From Actinosynnema sp040640215 (GTDB lineage Bacteria; Actinomycetota; Actinomycetes; Mycobacteriales; Pseudonocardiaceae): 64,000 bases of DNA. The position numbers and the translations under genes were made by a program. The stretch covers positions 1-64,000 of the forward strand of contig NZ_JBFABG010000020.1 in NCBI RefSeq assembly GCF_040640215.1, read 5' to 3'. Shown piece after piece: positions 25,290-34,980 of the stretch. The notes below the pieces were generated by a model. That model ran no database searches, was not told the DNA's origin, and saw only the letters and a list, made by a program, of their open reading frames with translations. Numbering within the stretch: the first letter of the stretch is position 1; the number at the start of each line of letters is the position of its first letter.

Positions 25290-26042
25290 GCACCCGGATC
25301 TACCGTGACCGGATCACCCAACGATCATGGCGCGGGAGAGGGTACGGATCGTCACCTTAACGGGTCGCTTTCGGCGGGCGGCTGGTCCCGCAAGTCGTTG
25401 ATCGCGCAATGAGGGACAGGTGCGAACGTCGGTGCGAGACCTGATGAAAGACGAGCATCCAAGGACGAAGACGACATCCGGCGTGAAGCACACAGACGAC
25501 GCAATGCTCCAGACCTGCCCGACGGAATCGTCGACCGCCCCTCTGCGACAAGCCCGAAATGGCCGGTAACGCACGGGCGACTCGCGCAACGACACCCGCG
25601 CCAAGAGCGTAGTGATCGAACGGTCGACACATCCCGGTGGAGCATGGACTGACACCCTGCCCTGTCCCGGCGCCCTGGGGATCGGCGGGCAGGGTCCGGT
25701 GTGCCGGGACGGTGCAACCCGACCGCGCCGCCCTATTCCGAGCCCGACGCATCCGCCCGGCACGCACGGAGACGTGGGACCGAACTCGCCATGTTCCGAT
25801 ATCCGGGTCCGCCGGCACGGGGATGCCCCGACAACCATTCACACATTTCACTACCGCTTCAGTGTCAACTGAATGCAAATTGAGTTGAGTTCCGGATCAG
25901 GGTGGCATCACAGGCAAGGAACAGAACGGGCTCAAGTCGGATGACCAGGCCACGTGGGCGTGGTCGAGTAGGCATCCGAGGTGACCGACCTGCGTTAGTT
26001 GGTCCAGGTCTCCCTGCGGTTCATGCTGATCCGACTCGGGTG
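25290..26042. other. Intergenic stretch, no confident gene
   Basis: Several overlapping frames are open on both strands but none shows a family motif or a good ribosome site. The left end should contain the promoter of the prenyl synthase operon. A short imperfect palindrome (TCAACT with AGTTGA, 12 bases apart) lies near 25864. The 3' half is less GC-rich than its surroundings. Confidence 0.5.
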
Positions 26043-26542
26043 TCAGATCAGGTGAGGCTTCGGTGCGTCGGCGATCCGGGCCGCCGGTACCCACCGGTCG
26101 GCGTCGACGGTCACCGTGATCTCGGCCGGCGGTTCGCCGCTCAACTCGATGCCGTCAACCGGCTGCCGGATCGTCAACGTGGTGCCGCCGGGACGTAGTG
26201 GCACCAGCTTGTCTGCTGCCCGCAGTGCCATGACCTGCACCGGACCCCGTCCGTCGGCCGCGATGTCGTCGTCGGCGCGCAGGTCCGCGCGCACCCGGTC
26301 CCCGGCTCGGCGGCCACGCCCGCGGTTGTGAGGTGGGCGGCCACGGCCTGGCACAACGAGTCGGAGGCGGCGATCAGCCGGGCGCGTCACAGGATCGGCG
26401 CCGGCAGCTCACCGGGGGCGATGTCCGGTCGGCGGCCTTCGCTGTCCTGGCCGGTCCAGACCGCGGGCTCGGGCGATGCCCAGCGGGCACGCGCGTCGGC
26501 TTCCAACGTGACGGGAGCGGCGAACCCCGGTGGCATGAGCAT
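26043..26542 (-). pseudogene. Unknown gene broken by nonsense and frameshift
   Basis: From ATG 26542 the frame reads MLMPPGFAAPVTLEADARARWASPEPAVW to a TGA at 26389. The same frame continues RARLIAASDSLCQAVAAHLTTAGVAAEPGTG, then a frame change near 26280 leads to GRGPVQVMALRAADKLVPLRPGGTTLTIRQPVDGIEL and a stop at 26043. The pieces read as one globular protein of about 165 residues. I cannot assign a family. Confidence 0.4.
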
Positions 26543-26764
26543 TCCTCGCTTTGACGGCGGCCGGGAGTTCGTACGTGCCTGTCCCACCCGCCGACGCAGA
26601 CGCGCGGCGGCCACGCCGGAAGGGGAGGCCGTCACCGCTGCAACCGCCTGACGGGGGCATCGTTCGGGGCCGTGTCACCGATCCGTGGGACGGAGAGGGC
26701 TGTCGGCGGCTCTGTCCGGGCCGCCGACGGCTGCCGGGAGTGGCACCCCCGATTTGGTGTCGGG

Positions 26765-27373
26765 TTACAGCTGGGCGATCAGTTCCCGGCTCTGTCGTGC
26801 CATCTCGGGGAGGGCTTCCGGTGCGATGTCGTTGCGCAGTGCGGTGCCGAGCAGTTCGCCGAGGCGGTGTCCCGGGCAGGTCCTCTCGGCGTGGCCGATC
26901 GCGGCGGCGGCGAGGTCGAGTTCGCCTCGCAGGTAGGCGTAGGCGGCCAGGAGCGCGGCGGGTTCGGCTCGTTCGGGTGCGGGGCTGGTCCTGACCAGTT
27001 CGGTCCACAGGGCCTCGGCGTGGTCGGCGTGCTCGCCGATGGCGAAGGACAGGCAGGCGTCGCGGACCAGAGGGTTGGTCAGCGCGAATGCCAGGTCGGC
27101 GATCTCGCGGTCGGTGAGCGGTCGCGTGCGGTCGCCGGCGCGGAGTACCTGTTCGTGCAGCAGGTCGAAGCGGCTGCGGCGGGGGCTGGGTTGTCCCGGG
27201 ACGGCGGGGTGGTCCTCGGCGGCGGGCTCGGTTCGCCGGTGCAGGTCGTCGAGCAGTTCGACCCGTCGCGCGAGAACGTCCTCCGGGTCGGGAATCAAGG
27301 CTGTCGGGGTTATCGTGCCGACCGTGGCGCGGTCGGTGACGACCCAGACCCGGTGTCCGTCGAAGACGTAGAC
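26765..27373 (-). pseudogene. DUF4192 protein, C-terminal part
   Basis: The frame, entered from about 27373, reads YVFDGHRVWVVTDRATVG, LIPDPEDVLARRVELLDDL, then LTDREIADLAFALTNPLVRDACLSFAIGE, ALWTELVRTSPAPERAEPAALLAAYAYLRGELDLAAAAI and LGELLGTALRNDI. This matches the second half of DUF4192, an actinobacterial family of unknown function with many orphan members. The N-terminal half is missing where the Rhs fragment begins. A TTG at 27298 could start a shortened protein. Confidence 0.6.
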
Positions 27374-27377
27374 CCAG

Positions 27378-28180
27378 GTGCTCGCCCTCGCCTACGACAC
27401 CAGCGACCAGACCCAACCCCGCACCATCACCGAAACCCCCACCGGCGGCACTGCGGTCACCCACGTGTTCACCCACACCGCACTCGGGGTAACAGAGACC
27501 GTGGACAACGGCCAGCGCTCCAGCTACACCCGAGACACCAAGGGCCTGCTGATCGGTCTCAAGGACAAGGCTGGCGCGCTACGGCACGGTCACCGACCAC
27601 CAGGGCAGCGTCCTGGCCTTGGTTGACACCGACGGCAACCCTCGCCGCCGAATACACCTACGCGCCCTACGGCAGCGTCACCGCCACCGGCGCGGCGGCA
27701 GCGGGCAACCCGTTCCGCTACCTGGGGGCCTACCAACTCCAACGCGGGCAGCACCTGTTCGGCTACCGCATCTACGACAACGCCAACGCCCGCTTCCGCT
27801 CCCCCGACCCCACTGGCCAGGAACCCAACCCCTACAACTACGCCCAGGGCGACCCGATCAACTACAGCGACCCCACCGGTGCCTACAGCGGAGCGGACCT
27901 GGGCCAGGACATCGGCAGCGGCTTGGGCGGCGTCGCGGCCACCGCAGTCACCGGTGCCGCTTGTGTGATGACCGGGGGCGTCGGGTGCCTCGTCGGCGGA
28001 ATCGTCGTCGGTGCCATCTTCGGTGCCACCGGTGGCGCAGCCGGAGCTTTGATCGGCGGTGGTGACAGCGCGAAGGTCGGCGACGCCGCCATCAGCGGCG
28101 CGATCGGCGGGGTGATCGGCGCGGTCGGCGGCGGCATCGCCGGCAAGGGCGCCCGCTGGCTGACCAGCCGCCGACGATAA
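27378..28180 (+). pseudogene. RHS-repeat protein, C-terminal fragment
   Basis: The fragments read LAYDTSDQTQPRTITETPTGG, SYTRDTKGLLIGLKDKAGAL, then YGTVTDHQGSVLALVDTDGN and LAAEYTYAPYGSVTATG, NPFRYLGAYQL, HLFGYRIYDNANARFRSPDP and NPYNYAQGDPINYSDPTG, the RHS repeat-associated core that precedes a variable toxin tip. Frames change near 27578 and 27640, so the shell is broken. The tip after PTG is glycine-rich and hydrophobic (GAIGGVIGAVGGGIAGKGARWL), possibly membrane-active. A small membrane protein follows. Confidence 0.75.
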
Positions 28181-28208
28181 CCAGTCGAACGACGGAAAGA
28201 GCACTCCC

Positions 28209-28394
28209 GTGGTGCAGCGCGAAAAGATGAGCAAGGACGTACTTCTCGCCTACACGACGATGGGGGTGCTCTCCGCGATCGGGCTGGTCTTGATACTCAA
28301 CGGCGGGTCCGTCGTGTTGGCCGTCGGCTTGTGGTTGGCCGGTGGCGCGTGCGGTGCCTACGTGGTCCGCCAAGCGGTCAAACGATTCCGATGA
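28209..28394 (+). CDS. Small two-helix membrane protein, possible Rhs immunity
   Basis: The protein has 61 residues from GTG 28209, or 55 from ATG 28227. Two membrane helices are visible: VLLAYTTMGVLSAIGLVLIL and VVLAVGLWLAGGACGAYVV, with a basic C-terminus RQAVKRFR. It lies 28 bases behind the Rhs C-terminus, where immunity genes are usually found, and a hydrophobic Rhs tip would fit a membrane-located immunity protein. That role is inference. Confidence 0.5.
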   Translation: MVQREKMSKDVLLAYTTMGVLSAIGLVLILNGGSVVLAVGLWLAGGACGAYVVRQAVKRFR

Positions 28395-28848
28395 TCTCTT
28401 CGGGTGGCCGTTCAGAGCCGTGGGCGGCCACCCGAAACCCTCTCGACGGTTTCGTAGTCACTGCGCCGGAATCCTCTCTCTTGAACTCCCTGCCCGCTCA
28501 TGACCGGGCGGTCGCCAGATGGGACCTCCTCCGTCAAAGCTGCGGGCGGGTGGTGGCTCGGTCACATCGGCACCCGCACCCGGACCTTCGGCAACCCTGT
28601 TCCCTCGGTGAGGCCGGAGACCGGCTGGCGGACAGGGGGAGACGTCGTCGATGCGGTCCGGCACTCTCGGCGGCAGAGGCCGGTTCGCCCGCGCCGATGA
28701 AGATCGCCGGTTGTGAGCAGCGCCAGTGCAGCACACCCGTGGTCGGGTCGTAGTCCAGCCTGCGCCGAGGTCGGCGGGGACATGGGTGGGACGAAACCGG
28801 TCATTGCGCATACCGCGCCGCTGCTGGCAGGATCGCTATCGTCGCGGC
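28395..28848. other. Intergenic stretch, no confident gene
   Basis: No frame shows a recognisable family. A minus-strand frame near 28600-28760 contains LDYDPTTGVLHWRCSQPAIFIGAG, which could be a relic. Confidence 0.45.
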
Positions 28849-29475
28849 ATGACCGACTTGCCGGAGATCCAGCAGCGTGAGCTTACCGCGCTCGTCGATG
28901 ACCTGAGCGCGCTCGACCCGCAACAGTGGCGCTCGACTACTTTGTGCGCTGACTGGGACGTCGAGGAAGTCGTGGCCCATCTCGGCGCGGCTGCGACGAC
29001 CACTCGGTGGGGGTGGATCCGCAGTATGGTCGCAGCCCGGTTCAACCCGGATGTTCATAACCGGCGGCGTCTTGAGGAGTTCCGCGGCGCCACCCCGCAA
29101 GAGACGCTTGAACGGTTCCGTCACGTTAGGGCGATCACGCTGCCGGTCAAGTCCTCCCCGGCAGGGCTGGGCGAGGTGATCGTCCATGCTGAGGACATCC
29201 GTAAGCCCCTGGGACTGCAGCACAACCCCGAAGCCGCCGGTCTGCTCGCCGTCGCTCGCTTCTTCGCGACGAAGAACTTCGCGGTCAACAGCAAGACCTT
29301 GGTCAAGAGCCTGGCTTTGCGGGCAACCGATGCCGAGTTCCAGGAAGGCAGCGGCCCCGAGGTTCACGGTCCGTTGTTGTCTCTGGTCATGGTGATGGCG
29401 GGCCGTCGCGCGTTCCTGCCTGATCTCAGCGGTGCCGGAGTCCCCGATCTGAGCAGAAGACCGATCTCGTCCTGA
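28849..29475 (+). CDS. Maleylpyruvate isomerase-type (MDMPI/DinB-like) protein
   Basis: The 208-residue protein starts at ATG 28849. It has the four-helix MDMPI N-terminal pattern: ELTALVDDLSALDPQQWRSTTLCADWDVEEVVAHLGAAA (in segments), where TLCADWDV-x3-VAHL resembles the metal-binding/mycothiol segment, and a second His in LGEVIVHAEDIRKPLGL. Members are metal-dependent enzymes that often use mycothiol as cofactor in actinomycetes. The specific substrate is unknown. It stands alone upstream of an IS30 element. Confidence 0.8.
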   Translation: MTDLPEIQQRELTALVDDLSALDPQQWRSTTLCADWDVEEVVAHLGAAATTTRWGWIRSMVAARFNPDVHNRRRLEEFRGATPQETLERFRHVRAITLPVKSSPAGLGEVIVHAEDIRKPLGLQHNPEAAGLLAVARFFATKNFAVNSKTLVKSLALRATDAEFQEGSGPEVHGPLLSLVMVMAGRRAFLPDLSGAGVPDLSRRPISS

Positions 29476-29493
29476 ACACCACACCTCAGCTCT

Positions 29494-30544
29494 GGGCAGG
29501 TTCAGGCGGTCGTAGCATGTGATCTTGGTGTTCGGTGGGGAAGGATTGCCCGCCGTGCGTCGGATGTTGTCCTTGGCCGATCGGGAGGAGATCTCCCGTG
29601 GCGTGGCCGAGTCGTTGGAGTACAAGGAGATTGCGGTTCGGATCGGCCGTAACGCCTCGGTGGTCTCGCGTGAGGTGATCCGGCACGGCGGTCGGGACGG
29701 GTATCGGGCTGTGATGGCCGAACAGGCGGCGGGCGCGGCCCGGTCGCGACCGAAGTCGTTGGCGGTGGACCGCGTCCCTGCCCTGCGGGCGCGGGTGGCG
29801 GGATTGTTGCGGGCGGGCTGGTCACCGGCGTCGATCGCGGGGTGGTTGGCGCGCCAGGAACCGGGCGAGGACGCTGGCCGGGTGAGTCACGAGGCCGTCT
29901 ACCAGTGGGTCTACGCCCAACCTGTCGCCACGCTGAACCGGGAGTTGATGGCGCTGCGGACCGGCCGCACGGCCCGCCGTGGACCGCGTCCGGCGCCCGC
30001 GCCGCGCATCCGCGAGCCCCGCTACCTCGACGAACGCCCCGCCGAGGCCGACGACCGGGCCGTACCCGGCCACTGGGAAGGCGACCTCGTCATCGGCAAG
30101 GCGGGCAGGAGTGCGGTGGCGACGCTGGTCGAGCGCACCAGCCGCTTCCTGGTCCTGGTCCCGCTGCGCGGACGCGACTCCCTGACCGTCACCGACGCGA
30201 TCATCGCCGCCGTCGGCGACCTTCCGTCGTCGGTCACACGTTCCCCGACCTGGGACTGCGGCTCCGAGATGGCCCTGCACAAGCAGGTGACCGCCACCGG
30301 GCTGCCGGTCTTCTTCGCCCACCCGCACTCACCGTGGGAACGCGGGAGCAACGAGAATCTCAACCGCATCGTGCGCGAGTTCCTGCCCAAGGGCGTCGAC
30401 ATCCCCTCCGATCCCCGCTACCTCGCCGCCATCGCCGCCGAGATCAACGACCGACCCCGTAAGATCCACGACCGGAGAAAACCCAGCGAGGTATTCACCG
30501 AACTCCTCGAAGCGGATGCTTCCACCGCCTGAACTCACCCTGCC
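29494..30544 (+). mobile_element. IS30-family insertion sequence
   Basis: A transposase gene is flanked by imperfect inverted repeats: GGGCAGGTTCAGGCGG at 29494-29509 and, inverted, CCGCCTGAACTCACCCTGCC at 30525-30544. The length of about 1.05 kb fits IS30. Confidence 0.75.
29519..30532 (+). CDS. IS30-family transposase
   Basis: The 337-residue protein has an N-terminal helix-turn-helix (LSLADREEISRGVAESLEYKEIAVRIGRNASVVSREV in segments) and a DDE catalytic domain: first Asp in GHWEGDLVIG, second Asp in TWDCGSEMA, and Glu in RGSNENLNRIVREFLPKG. It appears intact. The start may be the in-frame GTG near 29555, since the first 12 residues are not typical of the family. Confidence 0.9.
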   Translation: MILVFGGEGLPAVRRMLSLADREEISRGVAESLEYKEIAVRIGRNASVVSREVIRHGGRDGYRAVMAEQAAGAARSRPKSLAVDRVPALRARVAGLLRAGWSPASIAGWLARQEPGEDAGRVSHEAVYQWVYAQPVATLNRELMALRTGRTARRGPRPAPAPRIREPRYLDERPAEADDRAVPGHWEGDLVIGKAGRSAVATLVERTSRFLVLVPLRGRDSLTVTDAIIAAVGDLPSSVTRSPTWDCGSEMALHKQVTATGLPVFFAHPHSPWERGSNENLNRIVREFLPKGVDIPSDPRYLAAIAAEINDRPRKIHDRRKPSEVFTELLEADASTA

Positions 30545-31137
30545 GACCCTGGTGGGCTGCGTTTGCTTGGACGCTGCGTGCTCGCTGCCGCGATGTCCAG
30601 TGATCATTTTAGCGGCTTCTTCCTACGGCTTCCGTGGAAGTTGACCACTGCTGGTGGTGCTTCCTTCCGGGGCAGTCGATCGTTGGTCTTGGTGGCGACG
30701 GCGAGGTGTTGTCGGGCGTCGGGGTGATCAAGCGCGCAGAAGTGATCACCGTAGCGAACCGGCTGGGCGCTCTTTCCGCGGTACCTGATCAAAAGATCGG
30801 ACAAGTATCATCTGCACGGGAAACTGTCATTCTTGCGCGGAAACTACAGCCGCTGTACTTTCCGCGTGAAGATGAGCAGATTTGACCGCACGACGTGGTG
30901 TTTCCGGGCGAGATGATCGCTCGGCAAGCGATCGGTGTCCGCCCTACTTGATCACTCGCTTGCCCTGGCAGTGTGGTCGACAGCGATGTGAGCGGGCGGT
31001 CATGGCTGGTGTCGGCGTAATGGTCTACGTGCAGAGGTGGGTACGAATATGCGTGTAGGCAGCCGTGGGTACGGCGTGGTGATCGGTGCCCGGCCGCTCG
31101 GGGCTGTTCGTCAGCTGTAGCCAGTCAGCCAGACGGC
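30545..31137. other. Spacer between IS elements, no confident gene
   Basis: Several frames are open (plus 30634-30885, minus 30604-30804) but none carries a motif I know. The base composition is lower in GC around 30800. It may contain unrecognised IS relics. Confidence 0.45.
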
Positions 31138-31215
31138 GACGTCGACGAGGTCGGCTGCATTCCGTTCGACCAAGACGCAGCGAACCTGTTCTTCCAGCTC
31201 GTCGCTCCTCGCTAA
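31138..31215 (+). pseudogene. istB: IS21-type IstB ATPase remnant
   Basis: A short frame reads DVDEVGCIPFDQDAANLFFQLVAPR then TAA. This is the Walker B segment of IstB, the ATP-binding helper of IS21 transposases, where the norm is VDEVGYIPFD. Nothing else of the gene is visible. Confidence 0.7.
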
Positions 31216-31227
31216 CGAGGCTGGTGG

Positions 31228-32007
31228 TCAGCCGCGCACGTGCAGCCCGAAACCCGTGCGGCCCGGGGGCTCCAGTCCCTCCTTCAGGTGCAGCGAGGGG
31301 ATCTCGTAGTCACCGAAGTTCTGCCGCCGGAACGCGATCGGCTCGGTCGACTCCAGGGTGAGCAGGCGCTGTTCCCATGCCTTGGCGACGTCCGTGTACT
31401 CCTCGCCGGTCATCCGGTCGGTGCCGTACAGCACGAACGGCGGCAGCGCCTCGATGCCCGGGTAGTAGAGGATGCCGTGGTGGATGGGGAACAGCAGATC
31501 GTCGATGGGACCGTTGATCCCGCGAGCGGCGTAATGCGACTCCGGGCCGCCGGCTGTCACCGACAACAGAGCCTTCCTGCCCGCGAGGGTGCCTTCGCCG
31601 AAGCGCTCGCCATATCTGGTGTCGCTGTGCTCGCCGACGCCGTACGCGAAGTGGTGGGTGAACACCCGGTCCACCCAGCCTTTGAGGATCGCGGGCATCG
31701 TGTACCACCACAGCGGGAACTGGAAGATGATCGTGTCGGCCCACAGCAGCTTCTCCTGCTCGGCGAGGACGTCCGAGGTGAGCGTCCCGGCGTCGAAGGC
31801 CCGGCCCGAGTCCAGGGCGACCTTCAGCGGGCTTGAGGTGTGGGGGCCGTAGTCCGCGGCGTCCACGACAGCCTTCCAGTTCATCGCGTACAGATCGCTC
31901 ACCCGTACCTCGTGCCCGGCAGTCTCCAATGTGGACACCGCGAGGTCCTTCAGCGAGCTGTTGAGCGACTTCGGCTCCGGGTGGGCGTAGACGATCAGCG
32001 TCTTCAT
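31228..32007 (-). CDS. NAD(P)H quinone oxidoreductase (flavodoxin-like fold)
   Basis: The 259-residue protein opens with MKTLIVYAHPEPKSLNSSLKDLAV, the FMN/FAD-binding phosphate loop of NQO1/MdaB-like enzymes. It continues QFPLWWYTMPAILKGWVDRVFTHHFAYG, the flavin and quinone pocket, and SVTAGGPESHY. Members reduce quinones or other electrophiles by two electrons using NAD(P)H in the cytoplasm. It is divergent from an XRE regulator, and the shared 138-bp intergenic region probably carries both promoters. Confidence 0.9.
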   Translation of the reverse strand: MKTLIVYAHPEPKSLNSSLKDLAVSTLETAGHEVRVSDLYAMNWKAVVDAADYGPHTSSPLKVALDSGRAFDAGTLTSDVLAEQEKLLWADTIIFQFPLWWYTMPAILKGWVDRVFTHHFAYGVGEHSDTRYGERFGEGTLAGRKALLSVTAGGPESHYAARGINGPIDDLLFPIHHGILYYPGIEALPPFVLYGTDRMTGEEYTDVAKAWEQRLLTLESTEPIAFRRQNFGDYEIPSLHLKEGLEPPGRTGFGLHVRG

Positions 32008-32145
32008 GGGAACTCCTTCGGATCGGGTGCCTTCGATCCTGGGCGCTGCGGCGCCCGGCGTTCAGGGGCGCCTCTTCCATCGGACGGGACTTCCTGGTAA
32101 CGGCAGGACCACCTTCACGGGCACCACCGAGTTCATACTGGGGGT

Positions 32146-32994
32146 ATGGACGATCTTGCGGGCTTCCTGCGGACCCGGCGTTCCCGGGTCGACCCAGCGG
32201 CCGTCGGCATCCCCACCGACAGGCACCGCCGGGTCGAAGGGCTGCGCCGCGAAGAGGTCGCGCACCTGTCCGGAGTCAGCGTCGACTACTACGTACGCCT
32301 GGAGCAAGGCCGCGCGACCCAGCCCTCCGAGCAGGTCCTCGATGCGCTTGCCCGCGTCCTCGGCCTTGACGAGACCGAACGCGGGCACCTCTACCGGCTC
32401 GCCCGGCAGCGCCGCCGCCGCGCGAAGGCGCCGGGCGGACGGGTCCGGCCGGAGCTGCTGCGCGTCCTCGACCTGGTCGTCGACGCACCCGCGCTGATCA
32501 TGGACCACCGCTTGGACGTGCTCGCCGGGAACCGCCTCGCCGGGCTCCTCTACGGCGTGGCGATGCCGGGCCTGAACACCGCCCGGCACATCTTCCTCGA
32601 GGAGGCCGAGCGCGGCCTCTACGCGGACTGGGAGAAATGCACCCTCGACGTGGTCGGGCACCTGCGCCTGGCCGCCGGCAAATATCCCGAGGACCCCCGC
32701 CTGGCCTCGCTCATCGGTGAGCTGGCGATGGGCAGCGAGCGCTTCCGCCGTCTCTGGGCACGCGCGGACGTGCGCGCCCGCACCCATGGACGCAAGGCGT
32801 ACCGGCATCCGCTGGTCGGACTGCTGGAACTGCACCAGGAGAACTTCGCACTACCGGACGAATCAGGCATGGAGCTGCTGGTGCTGTCCGCGGCCCCCGG
32901 CAGCCCCGCCGAGGACGGGCTGCGCCTGCTCGTGGGCCTGGGCGCGGACAGCGGCGACGCTCATCCCACAATGAACGCTCAGGTCCGCGAGTAA
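32146..32994 (+). CDS. XRE-family regulator with MmyB-like ligand domain
   Basis: The 282-residue protein has an N-terminal helix-turn-helix (RVEGLRREEVAHLSGVSVDYYVRLEQGRATQPSEQVLDALARVL in segments) and a MmyB-type sensor region (LLRVLDLVVDAPALIMDHRLDVLAGNRLAGLLYG, then RALWARADVR-like RRLWARADVRARTHGRKAYRHPLVGLLEL). The family often represses a divergent oxidoreductase gene, as the layout here suggests. The ligand may be a fatty acid or a quinone-like molecule; this is not shown by the sequence. Confidence 0.9.
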   Translation: MDDLAGFLRTRRSRVDPAAVGIPTDRHRRVEGLRREEVAHLSGVSVDYYVRLEQGRATQPSEQVLDALARVLGLDETERGHLYRLARQRRRRAKAPGGRVRPELLRVLDLVVDAPALIMDHRLDVLAGNRLAGLLYGVAMPGLNTARHIFLEEAERGLYADWEKCTLDVVGHLRLAAGKYPEDPRLASLIGELAMGSERFRRLWARADVRARTHGRKAYRHPLVGLLELHQENFALPDESGMELLVLSAAPGSPAEDGLRLLVGLGADSGDAHPTMNAQVRE

Positions 32995-33163
32995 CCCAAA
33001 GCGGTGTCAGACGTCGCGAGCCGACGCCAGCCGACCTGCCCGCGTTTCCACTGATCTTTAATCGATGAAAACCAGACGAAAAATCAATGAAAATATGAAA
33101 TCAAACCTCGGAACCCACACGTGCAGGTTCTGAACATAGATGATCAGAGCAATACCTCTGGCG

Positions 33164-34827
33164 GGGTCTGTCCAGTGTTCGGCTCTGGCCCGTAGTCGGT
33201 GGTGACGTCGAGTAGCGAGCCATGATCACGATCTTGTGATGGATGTCGACTCCCTTGCGGGAACAGTGTTTTCCGGACTGTCGGCGCTGGTCGTCCAGGA
33301 CGTGGCGGACAGCGGATGCATGGTGGTGATCACGGCCCGCACTCGGGACATGGCCGTGCCGTGTCCGGTCTGCGGAGCCACCACGGCGAAGGTGCACGGC
33401 TACCACCGCCGGACAGTGAAGGATGTGCCGGTCGACGGCCGCCAAACCATCGTCCAGCTGCGCGTACGCCGGCTGGTCTGCCCAGCCCCGGGCTGCCGGC
33501 GGCAGACCTTCCGGGAACAGGTTCCCGGACTGCCGGAGCGCCACCAACGCCGCACGGTGCGGCTTGTCCGGCAGGTATCCCAAGTGGCCCAGGAATCATG
33601 CGGCCGGGCGGCCGCACGCCTGACCAATCTCCTCGCCGTTCCCGTGTCCCGCAGCACCGCGTTGCGCCGTCTACTGCGCCTGCCGCTGCCCGAACCGACG
33701 GTCCCCCGGGTGATCGGCGTGGACGACTTCGCCCTGCGCCGCCGCCATCGCTACGCCATGATCGTCATCGACGCCGAGACCGGTCGACGTGTCGAGGTCC
33801 TGCCCGGCCGTGACGCGGCCACCCTGGAGTCGTGGCTGCGCGGGCATCCCGGTGTCGAGGTCGTGTGCCGGGACGGCCTCGGCCACCTACGCCGAGGCCG
33901 TCCGTCGCGCCCTGCCCGACGCGGTGCAGGTCAGTGATCGATGGCACCTGTGGCGCACTCTCTGCGACAAGGTACCGGTCGAGGTCCGCGCGCATGCCGG
34001 GTGCCGGGCCGGCGTCAACCCACCCCGCCCAGGCGGAGTTCTCGAGCAGACCGTCCGCGACCGCTGGAACAAGGTCCAGGATCTGCTCGGCCGGGGCGTC
34101 GGTCTGCTCGACTGCTCACCGCGCCTCGGCGTGACCCTCAATACGGTCAAACGGTATGCCCGCATGCCCGAACCCCAGGCCCTTCGCATCGCTCCCACCT
34201 ACCCCCCGACCCTGGTCGACCCCTACCGCGACCATCTGCGCGCCCGCCGCGCGGCCGATCCCGCGGTCCCCGTCACCCACCTGCTCGCGGAGATCCGGGG
34301 AATGGGCTACACCGGCAGCGCCAACCTGCTGGTCCGTCACCTCGACCAGGGCCGCGCCCAAGGCGACCGTCCGGTCACGACCTCCCGTCACGCCAGCCGG
34401 CTCCTGCTCACCAAAACCGACAACCTGCGCGCGAAGGACACGGCGCTGCTGGAGAAGAACACCATGGCGTGCCCGGAGACGGCCGCACCCGCCGATCCGG
34501 TGCGCGGCTTCGCCGCCCTGCCGACACCGGCCGCGGGCAACGACGTGAAACCCACCGAGTGGATCGCGACGGCCCGCGCCGTCGACCTGCCGCACTTACG
34601 CAGTCTCACCAACGGTTTCGAGATCGACCGGTCCGCTGTGGACGCTGCCCTTACCTTGCCCTACCACAACGGCCGCACCGAAGGCGTCAACGCCCGCACC
34701 AAGAGGATCATGAGGCAGATACACGGGCGTGCCGGTTTCGACCTGCTCCACCACCGCATTCTCCTGCCTTGACAGATGCTCTGTGTCACCACCGACTATG
34801 GGCCAGAGCCGCTCGTTTTACAGTCCC
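33164..34827 (+). mobile_element. ISL3-family insertion sequence
   Basis: Imperfect terminal inverted repeats of about 40 bp bound the element. The left copy is at 33164-33206 and contains GGCTCTGGCCCGTAGTCGG; the right one is its inverse at 34785-34827 with one difference in that core. The transposase between them is frameshifted. Confidence 0.85.
33236..34772 (+). pseudogene. ISL3-family transposase, frameshifted
   Basis: The N-terminal frame (33236-33880) has the zinc-finger pattern CPVCGATTAKVHGYHRR and CPAPGCRRQTF, a helix-turn-helix, then the first catalytic Asp in VIGVDDFALRRRHRYAMIV. An extra C near 33878 moves the frame; the remainder (to 34772) reads ATYAEAVRRALPDAVQVSDRWHLWR with the second Asp, and TEGVNARTKRIMRQIHGRAGFDLL with the Glu. 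One base insertion is the only evident damage, so inactivation looks recent. Confidence 0.85.
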
Positions 34828-34980
34828 GGTACGCTTCTATATATGAGCCGATGTTCGATACTCGGCTGATGTGGCCTTGGCTCGCAGTGCGAACGTGGGG
34901 ACACCACTCGGCCCGCAGGGACGTCAGTGCGCTGATCGATTTCTCATGAGAGTGCGGTGGTCCTACGCGGTGCTCAGGTC

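Noticed and set aside
25314..25888. Several overlapping open frames upstream of the ABC operon
   Set aside because: No ribosome site, no motif, and overlapping frames on both strands are equally open.
30604..30885. Two short opposing frames (66 and 83 residues)
   Set aside because: No recognisable family; they lie between IS relics.
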